A stretch of DNA of 64,000 nucleotides from Austropuccinia psidii (taxonomy: Eukaryota; Basidiomycota; Pucciniomycetes; Pucciniales; Sphaerophragmiaceae): NCBI GenBank assembly GCA_023105745.1, contig JALGQZ010000019.1, forward strand, positions 3,472,001 through 3,536,000, in the 5' to 3' direction. Made by a program: the position numbers and the translations under genes. Within the stretch, counting starts at the first letter, position 1. Each line of letters opens with the position of its first letter. Shown piece by piece: positions 56,060-64,000 of this stretch. The notes beneath the pieces were generated by a model. It was not told the origin of the DNA and did not search any database. It was given only the letters and a program-made list of their open reading frames with translations.

Positions 56060-56560
56060 GTTTACTGGTGATAATTTACATACTTTAATTCTTCTTTTGA
56101 AAGGGAAATAGGCAAATTTTTGATTCTTATTTCCCCCAATAGTAAAGTATCTGTCTTTATTATTATGTAGTTATATTCCATAAATGATTAAGTAATCATT
56201 TCCCAATATAAAATGGCTGCTAGAGCAGTTTTCCATAACAACAAGCTCAACAGTTATTCTTAAATTTCCATTTATATGTGGAAATATGACAATAGCTGTA
56301 TATATGCTCAATGCTTTCATTGGATTATTGGCACTGTTGAATTTTATGCCAACTGTTGGTACTAATTGATCTTCAAAATTTGGTACACAATTCTTAAGGA
56401 AGGATTTTCCAACAGAAGAGCAGAAAGCTCCTGGGTCAAGCAAACATGTAGTGGGTTTTTTATAAATTACCACTTCTGTTATACAGGAATTCCCAGATGT
56501 ATAGCCTTTTCCCTTTTTTGGTTTGGTATTCATAAATTGTGCATCACAAATTCTTTACAA
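56060..56560 (-). pseudogene. G1 protease (DPGA type)
   Basis: 120 codons at 56171-56533: KGKGYTSGNSC, TTCLLDPGAFCSSVGKSFLK, MKALSIY, HFILGNDYLIIYGI. The D-P-G-A motif is as in B and G2. Confidence 0.87.
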
Positions 56561-57880
56561 ATCAAGTTGACTATTACTCAATGGTGGCAAGTGGGAATAA
56601 GATTACGTTATTTCAAATGTGAAATCGATATTTTCTGTATCTTTTGAGGATTCGGACAATGTTGATGATTTATCATCTGAGCCTTCTTCATTTACATCAT
56701 ATTTTGAAACATCAGGTTCCTCCTCAATGTTCATTTCATTGATTTTCCCTTTTCTAGGACATGTATTAGCTGAATGTGTGGTGCTTTGACAATGAGTGCA
56801 CTTTCTCCTTACATCTTCACATTAATAATTAATATTATTTGAATTTTATTTGGGATTTTTTTCCACAGAATCTTTCCAAGGTGTATTTAACCTTGTTTTG
56901 AGGTTCACCCTACTAGAACCAATTCTGTTTCTGATGGTTAAATTTTCCAATATATGTATAAAATCTGCTGCCTAATATTGCTCAGTTGTCCTGCTTTTGA
57001 CAGCACCCCCTGAGTCACCTCCCCGTTGTCTTGGAATTTTTCTGTGAATCATGAATTCTGACATTTCAGGATATAATGCTGTGAATCTATCTTTTTGTTG
57101 GCAAAACCATGGTAAAGCTTTGTCTTTGTCAGAATTAAATTTAGCAGATTCAAAGGCTTTTTCCACCTTAAATCTCCAATCATCATTTTCCTATTTTTTG
57201 ATAATTTGGGTTTTCCACCGAGTCCAGCTTTGGTGTCCATGTTCCTGTCTCAATTTTATATACCATCTGTGGGCTGATCTGGTAAACAAGGTGTTGAATA
57301 TTGCTGTTACCAATCTGTCAGGTAATTCAAAATCTTCTTTAATCATGTTAATACCTCTGATGAATTTCATATGTTCATATTCTCCTTCACCACTGAAGTG
57401 AGGCCATTCTTCAAGTTTTGGTACTTCTTTCAAGAGTGCTTGGCCCATTGATGGTTCCAAGTTATGGAAATAAGTATAAAATTCATTCTTCAAATGTGAA
57501 TTTTCCAAAGCCCATAATTTTGGGTTAGAATTTCTTGTACCCTAATTTTGATTCAGAGGTGTGGATCCTTTTGGAAAGGTGTGCAGTAATTATACAATGT
57601 CATTCATTTTACTGGTGCTACACCTTTGGTAATTTCTGAATTCATGTTTGAAGCCTTGTATTAAATTTATTACTTCAATTTTATACATATCTCCTTTATG
57701 TGTCAGTTATTTCCAAAATTCTGTCTGTATTGTATTATCAGAAAGACTTGATTTAATTTCATTGTTAGTTTTGATACTTCCTCTTGTGAGGTGTCAGAAA
57801 CCTTTTTCAAGGAACTGTATATGTCTTTACTTCAGTAAATGGATTTGAAATATCAGCAAGCACTTTCTTATTATCTAATC
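56561..57880 (-). pseudogene. G1 gag, truncated
   Basis: Acidic linker and knuckle remnant (about 56650-56800), capsid end (57000-57166: WFCQQKDRFTALYPEMSEFM), capsid (57191-57508: HFSGEGEYEHMKFIRGIN) and part of the coiled coil to about 57880. There the sequence jumps to the start of RT/protease of a second copy, so the gag N-terminus is absent. Confidence 0.85.
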
Positions 57881-58440
57881 ACTTTTTTGTTTATCCGTGA
57901 GATGAAGACTGATTTCAGCTTCATTTAACTATTCAAACATGAACTGTTTTACATCTAACTTGATTGGTGATACTTTCTTTGCTGTACTTTGCCTGTTAAG
58001 TGGTAAAAAGGAAAATATTTTACACTTATTGTCCCCAATAGTAAATTATCTGTCTTTGTTGTTATGTAATTCTATGCCATACATGATCCAATAGTCACTT
58101 ACCAATATAAAATGGGTTCCAGAGCAAATTTCCATAACAACAGATTCAACAGTTACTCTTAGATTTCCATTTATGTGTGGAAATATTACAGTAGTCCCGA
58201 ATATTCTCAATGCTTTCATTGGACTACTTGCACTATTGAATTCCATTCCATAAATTGGCAATAATTGATCTTCAAAATTTGGTACAAAATTCTTAAGAAA
58301 GTATTTGCCAACAAAAGAGCAGAAGGCTCCTGGGTCAAGTAAAAGCTTAGTGGGTTTGTTGCCAATTACCACTTCAGTCATACAGGAGTTACCAGCTGTA
58401 GAACCTTTTCCCCTGTTTGGTTTAGTTTTCATTAGTTGTG
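57881..58440 (-). pseudogene. G2 protease and RT-proximal linker
   Basis: Starts with the linker matching 55975-56040 of G1, then the frame 58046-58432: KGSTAGNSCMTEV, KLLLDPGAFCSFVGKYFLK, HFILVSDYWIMYGIEL. RT and everything downstream are missing at the junction with G1. Confidence 0.87.
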
Positions 58441-60118
58441 CATCTTGAATTCTTGATAAAGCAAGTTAGCCATTGATCAATGGTGGCAAGTGGGAATAAG
58501 GGTCCATGATATCAAAAGTGGCATTGATATTTTCTATATCTTTTGAAGATTCAGGAAATATTAATGATTTATCATCTGAATTATCTTCATTTACCTCATC
58601 CTTTTCAACATCAGGTTCCTTTTCAATGTAAATTTCATTGATTTTCCCCATCTTGGGACATGTATTAGCTAAATGTGTGGTGCTTGGGAAAATATGGCAC
58701 TTTCTCATTACAACTGCAGATTTATACTTAATGTTATTAGAACTGTGTTTGGTACTTTTGTCCACAGAATCTTTCCAAGGTGTATTAAAACTTGTTTTTA
58801 CATTCACCCTACTAGAACCAATTGTGGTTCTGGTGGTTAAAATTTCCAATATACATATAATATCTTCTGCTTAATATTGCTCAGTTGTCCTGCTTTTTAC
58901 AGCATGCTCTAAGTCATCTCCACATTGTCTCAGATTTTTTATGTGAATAATAAATCCTGAAATGTCTGGATATGATTCTGTTAATCTCTCTTTCCGTTGG
59001 CAAAACCATCGCAAGGCTTTGTCTTTTTCAGCATTAAATTTGGCAGATTAAAAGGCTGTTTTGACCTTAAAGCTCCAAGCATCATTGACCAGTTTATTAA
59101 ACATTTGGTTTTTCTACCAAGTCCAACTTTGGTGTCCATTTGCTTGTCTTAATTTGACATACCATCTATGAGCTTATTTGGTAAACAAGGTGTTGAATCT
59201 TGCTTTTTCCAATCTGTCTGGTAATTCAAATTCTTCTTTGATCATGTCAATAACTCTTATGAACTCCATATGGTCATATTCTCCTTCACCACTGGAGTGA
59301 GGCCCTTCCTTAAGCTTTGGTACTTCTTTCAAAAGTGCTTGGCCCATTGATGGTTTCAAGTTATGGGAATAAGTGTAAAACTCATTCTTTAAATGTGAAT
59401 TTTACAAATCCAATACTTGTGTGTTGGAATTTCTTTTACCCTAATTTTGATTCAGAAGGGTAGACCTTTTTGGTAAGGTGTGCAGTAGTTATTCAAGGTC
59501 ATTCATTTTACTGGTGCTGTACCTTTTGGAATTTCTGAATTCATGTTGGAAGCCTTGTATTAAACTTATTAATTCACTTTTATACATATCTTCTTTATGT
59601 GTCAATTATTGCCATAATTCTTTCTGTATTGTGTTATCACAAATGACTTGATTTAATTTCATTGTTAGTTTTGATACTTCCTCTTGTGAGGTGTCGAAAC
59701 ACTTCTTCAAGGAAACTGTATATGTCTTTACTTCAGTAAATGAACTTAAAATATCAGGAAGGACTTGCTAATTATCTGATTTGATAATATCCATGGCTTT
59801 CTTCATTATTTTATCAATTATATCATCAATGTTTAATTTAGAATATCTATCTGTCAATTCTCTTATAATTGAAGATTGCTCATTTATCTTATTACCAAAT
59901 GAATGGTCATTATTGGAAGTTCCAATTTCTCTTAAATCCTTTTCAAAACACATGAGTCTTTCATTTCTTTGGCTGAAACTTAGATTATTTGTCTTTAGAC
60001 TGTAACAAATTGCTGAATTTTTATCAGAAATATGAATTTTTATGTCATTTATGGCTATGTACAAGTTTGGAATGCCATTAAGAATGTCAGAAATCATCTC
60101 CCATATTTTAATCTGCAT
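58441..60118 (-). pseudogene. G2 gag
   Basis: Knuckle region (58466-58849: CHIFPSTTHLANTC, with the second Cys changed to Phe), capsid in pieces (59174-59359: SMGQALLKEVPKLKEGPHSS, EGEYDHMEFIRVID) and coiled coil (59768-60118: NKINEQSSIIRELTDRYSKL). Many stops. Colinear with B 21450-23050. Confidence 0.87.
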
Positions 60119-60535
60119 TCCCCTTCTTTCTTTAATTCCATCATAGTTCTGGCCATCTAAACCATATTCTCCATGGCATCTTTCTGAATCTTTGGTATTC
60201 TATAACCTCAGCTATATGTTTTTGTGGCTGGTGCCTTGCCTTTGCCCTTGTTCTGAGCTTGTGGCTTCTCTTTAACTTTTCAATTTCTGCTGCTGGCTAT
60301 TGGGGCTATTTTTTCCACTTTCTTGGGTGGGGGAGGGTTGTTTTTCCTGCTCTCTTCTGTTCAAAGAATCATTTTTTCTTTTCCATCAATGAATTTCATT
60401 AATTGAGAAACTTGCAAGTGCTGGAATGGCCCAGAAGCTTTCACACCATCAGGTGAAAGCTCATGCAGTTTCTCCACAGATCTGCAAGGATCTGATATTC
60501 TTTGTGCTTCAAGGCATTTTTGTAAGCCTTCTGGA
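60119..60535 (-). pseudogene. G2 ORF1 remnant
   Basis: The minus strand still shows PKIQKDAMENMV-stop-MARTMMELK and a KGKGK stretch with LGEE-like decay. It matches the ORF1 C-terminus of B, E and F, then the LQVSQLMKFIDGK-like part. Similarity to B stops near 60535, short of the ORF1 first exon. Confidence 0.75.
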
Positions 60536-61124
60536 TCAATCCATAACTTTTTGAAAATTCGTCAAATTTTAAGGGTCATCAAATATTCAATATCGAATTT
60601 CCATCATGACCAAATATTCAGAATCAAATTTCATCTACCTTTGAATATTCGAAAGCGAATTTTGAATTTTCATGGACACCTTCATTTATATATACTTAAC
60701 CCTTTTGGCCCTTTGGTAAAACCATAAAACCCCATTGGCCCTCAATTCTTTTTGCCATAAATTATTAAATACATATAAAGAAACGCTATGGGCTCCTTGT
60801 CTATGAAATAAATGGAATTCTTATTCCATAACAAAATTTATGGTATTTTTAAATCCCTTAAAGCCATTAATTTTATGTATGCATTTTTGATTCCATTAAT
60901 TTCATTTATATTATTGATGAATCATGATACCATCAATATTACTTATGAAATTGTTGATGCTATCATGAGACTTATGAAATTGTTGATGCTATTCATACCA
61001 TTCATGTGATTTATGGCGTTTTAAATTTAAAAATCATTCAACTCAACAAGTTTCAAAAAAATATAGGCTTCTTGTTTTTGATTCTTAAGATTGAATGGAT
61101 TTTTTAAAAATAATGATGATTATT
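60536..61124. other. AT-rich spacer left of the hAT gene
   Basis: No gene. 60560-60680 has several copies of AAATATTC / GAATATTCGAA-like words in both orientations (ATCAAATATTC, CCAAATATTC, TTGAATATTCGAAAG), reminiscent of hAT subterminal motifs. A 29-bp near-tandem pair lies at 60941-60998 (ACTTATGAAATTGTTGATGC twice). Confidence 0.5.
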
Positions 61125-61250
61125 TATTTCAAAAATAGAATTCGAACAGAAAGGAACATGTATTTCAAAAATAGAATTCAAACAGAAAGGATTTTTTATT
61201 TCAAAAATAGAATTCAAACAGAAACAATTATTTATTTCAAAAATAGAATT
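61125..61250. repeat. 36-bp tandem repeat, 3.5 units
   Basis: Units begin TATTTCAAAAATAGAATT at 61125, 61161, 61197 and 61233. The middle units are almost identical; the last is partial. Located downstream of the hAT coding end. Confidence 0.9.
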
Positions 61251-61450
61251 GTGATTTTTTGTCAGAAAACACTTATATCACTTGAATTTTAATTGGAGCA
61301 ATTGCTAAATAATAATTTTCTGATAAATAGATTCAATCTAAAATCACTATAATAATAAGGAAAAATATTTTAATTTGCATAATTCTGGGATTTATTAAGT
61401 TTTTTTATTTCAAGAGAAATTCATTTAACGAGTAAAAATAATAAATGGAA

Positions 61451-63710
61451 TTATTGAAGATTATCATACCAAGCATACATAATTTCATAAATTCCATTAT
61501 TTAGCCAAGGACGTAAACACATATTTGCCTCCACAGAGTCACAGGATAGTGATGTGCTTTGGTTAGTAATCAAGTTTCCAGCTTCTGAGAAGACACTCTC
61601 ACTAGGAGCTGAGGTTGCAGGTATTCCAAGGTAGTCTCTTGCAATTTTGGATAATATTGGAAACCTATTTTCGTGGCTCTTCCACCATTCAAGAATGCAT
61701 ATTTAATAATGGGGTGAATCAGTTTGTAAATATTCAAAAATTTCATTAGTTTTATTTTTTCTTTTTGACATTTATTCTTAAAAAGGGTGCAATTGCTTCA
61801 TATTACTTGAAACTGTTTCAGAAACGGGAGGTTCTTGTGGAAAGTTGATTGTGTATTCAGAAGAATATTCAGCATATACTTCTTTGAGATTTTTGAGTGC
61901 TTTGTCCTTATATCTTATTGGATTGGTATTACTGTTTCTTTCATCTTCTTGCAACAAATCATGCTGAGTAAACCATGTAAGCTTGAATTGTGGGTCAAGA
62001 ATCAAGCACATAGCACAGGAATTTGATCTAATATTGTAATAACTTTCAAGCTTTGAATCTGCTTGATCAGCTGCATTGTAAAGTTGGGATTCCCTTGAGA
62101 CTTCATTTTTGGTTTTTTGACATGTTTCAAGGAGTAGTTGGTACCAAGGCATTACTAACCCAAGTGAAGGATAAGAATCGCCTTGAACTTCATCGGTTGC
62201 AGTGGCAAAGACCTTTAGAAATTCTGATATTTGTTGAATAAATGTCCAGTCCTCGTCCAAAATTACATCCTGAATAGTTAGAAAGGAATGAAGTGAGATT
62301 TATTATGCAGAAGGATAATCAACTAGGCAGACATACAAGGCATATATCATGATTAATGTCCACTTTTTCTATTGCCTGGGAAATCATTTTCTGTTTCTTG
62401 CTGCTAAATGTTTTTTGGCTTGAGCTGTTAAAGTGATTTGTTTTTTGTTTTGATGTTTGAGACTTATTGTACTCATAAATAAAATCATAAAAAGAGCTCT
62501 TCTGCTTTAATGCTGATTAAAGCATTGAATATGTTGAGTTCCATCTGGTGGAATTGTCAGCTATTGGCTGGTTTGGTGGCTCTTTATTTTTTTCACAAAT
62601 GCTTTTGAAGTGTTCCCATGAGGTGTTTGATCCATGTATTAAGTGAACCACCTTCTTAACCTTATCAATTGATCCATCAAGCTCCTTCAAAGAATCCTTT
62701 GCAGCTAAATTAAGAATATGTGCAAAACATCGAATGTGTGAGTCAAAACCTTTCAGCAAATTATTTTTAACAGCAAGGTCCATAAATGTTGTATTTGAAG
62801 AAGCATTATCCAGTGTTATGGCCATGATTCGATTACCAATAGATGAGATATCCAAACTATACAAATTGTTTGACAAATTGGATAAATTGCTTTCAGTTTC
62901 TGAGGATGAATCACTTGAGGTATCTAGTTGAATTGCATCACGCTTTGATCCCCTTGGCTTTTGAGAGTGTTCAATAAAGAAATCATTAAGCATATCCACA
63001 ATTTTTCTGTATATGTTTTTACCAGTATGAGCTTCTGTGAACTTGGAAAATCCAATGGTTGCAGTGAATGGTTTCCAATCAGATGATATGTAATGAGCTG
63101 TGAGAGTAATATACGACATTCCACCTGGACCAGACCAAATGTCAGTAGAAAATGAGAACCGTGGTTCTTGTGAATTAATAAATGTAAATATATGTTATTT
63201 ATCATTCAGAAACCTTTGCTTGATCCGTTTGGAGATGGTGGTTTCAGAATTTAAGTTAATGTCCTTGTTGAGGGTATGAATAAGCTTTTGAAATGATTTT
63301 GATTTAACTAATGCATATGATTGTTGATCTTGAATTATGAAGCTAACAAGATTATCAGTGAAATTATTCTGTAAGTGGACATTCATACTTTTTATTATGC
63401 TGCTTCCATGTGAGTTTGATAAAGTACTTTGTCCTTTGGTGTTCTTTTCAGAAATTGCTTCAGCCCATATTTCCTTATGAAATGCTTTCAAATGAGATAC
63501 CAGGTTTTGCTTGGTTCCTTCATGTTGCTTGATTTTTTTTGAGCATCCATCAACTAAGCATAACTGGTATACATTCTTTGCTTGGGAAAAATAACATTGT
63601 GTGATCTGACTTTGGTTTACTTTGGAGTTTGAAGAGTGATTTTTTGGGAAAGATGATGAAATTTGACTGGCTGATTCATTGGGATTTATTAGAGAGCTGA
63701 TTTGACTCAT
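61451..63710 (-). pseudogene. hAT-superfamily transposase, degenerate
   Basis: Cut-and-paste DNA transposase. One frame, apart from an intron, carries: a BED-type finger (CLVDGC ... HLKAFH, CX4C/HX4H) near the N-terminus; STDIWSGPGGMSYITLTAHY and ITLDNASSN with candidate catalytic Asp residues; CFAHILNLAAKDSL and STRWNSTYSML; after the intron LDEDWTFIQQISEFLKVFAT; and the C-terminal hATC dimerisation domain (WWKSHENRFPILSKIARDYL, then IPATSAPSESVFSEAGNLI). In-frame TAA at 63195, 62517, 61778, 61772 and 61703. ATG at 63710. No frameshift was needed to read it, so decay is recent or the stops are few enough for a former host gene. Ends of the element are not defined. Confidence 0.9.
62270..62336 (-). 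other. Intron in the hAT transposase gene
   Basis: Minus-strand donor GTATGT (62336), branch CTAAC (about 62280) and acceptor CTATTCAG (62270), 67 bp. Removing it restores frame between DINHDICL and DVILDEDW. All three signals match fungal consensus. Confidence 0.8.
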
Positions 63711-64000
63711 ATTGAGAATTAGATGAAGATGTGTTAGTTAAAATTAATAATAATTTGAATAGAGTGGATCGAAAAAGATATTGAGCAAGGCCAAGCAAGG
63801 TAAAATAATTAGGGTTAGAATGTATTTGATGTAAAAATTCATTAATTATGCACAAATTTGTATGAGATTTAATATAACTGATTCACAAATCACTATCACA
63901 TTTGAATAATTTCATAATGATCCATTGATTTTTTATTATTTATTGTTTGATTACTTATTAATTCATATACATAAAACAAAAATACCAAAAAAATGAACAA
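63711..64000. other. AT-rich sequence upstream of the hAT gene
   Basis: No gene seen. It would contain the hAT promoter; the right terminal inverted repeat is probably here or beyond the window, but I cannot identify it. Confidence 0.4.

Noticed and set aside
60541..61450. CRISPR-like array (36-bp units)
   Set aside because: Units are contiguous with no spacers, in eukaryotic TE-rich DNA: an ordinary tandem repeat.
1..64000. Host genes, tRNA or rRNA genes
   Set aside because: All long frames resolve to retroelement or hAT domains or their antisense; I saw no cloverleaf or rRNA-like block.

Overview
The window looks like fungal, almost certainly rust-fungus (Pucciniales), nuclear DNA made almost entirely of transposable elements. 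It is AT-rich and CpG-poor. I saw no host gene, rRNA, tRNA or CRISPR array. The Gag-Pol proteins are chromodomain-bearing Ty3/gypsy polyproteins of a type I associate from memory with the myrtle rust Austropuccinia psidii; that species call is recognition, not a search result.

Bases 1-60535 form a nest of LTR retrotransposons six levels deep, resolved from TG...CA LTR ends and 5-bp target duplications. Level 0 is a decayed minus-strand element, G1 (1-110 and 53208-57880), followed by a second partial copy, G2 (57881-60535). Solo LTR X (111-645 / 52335-53207) sits in G1, solo LTR Y (646-849 / 51114-52329) sits in X, and element E (850-51113, minus) sits in Y. E was then hit by B (6332-25970, minus), C (26843-36623, minus) and F (38880-49152, minus). 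B was in turn hit by D (8710-18414, plus). With nested insertions removed, each full element is about 9.7-10.6 kb with LTRs of 1.4-2.0 kb.

F is the only intact element: one 1898-codon gag-pol frame and two 1921-bp LTRs differing at about seven positions. D and C belong to one LTR family, in opposite orientations, and each carries several frameshifts or stops. B, G1 and G2 form a second family with a DPGA protease motif. E and F have LTRs related to those of B.

The most interesting structure is the 5' end of these elements. In C and D a leader intron of about 550 bp ends so that splicing joins A to TG and creates the start codon of an upstream frame, here called ORF1. A second, 63-87 bp intron follows in every full-length element. 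If it is removed, ORF1 continues in a frame that overlaps the 5' end of gag-pol. If it is kept, ORF1 stops and the gag-pol ATG lies inside the intron, in C and D one base after the stop codon and within the likely branch-point sequence. The ORF1 C-terminal motif is conserved among B, E, F and G2.

Bases 60536-64000 hold AT-rich DNA with short tandem repeats and a minus-strand hAT transposase pseudogene (61451-63710), with a BED-type zinc finger, DDE-region motifs, one recognisable intron and a hATC dimerisation domain, broken by five in-frame stops.
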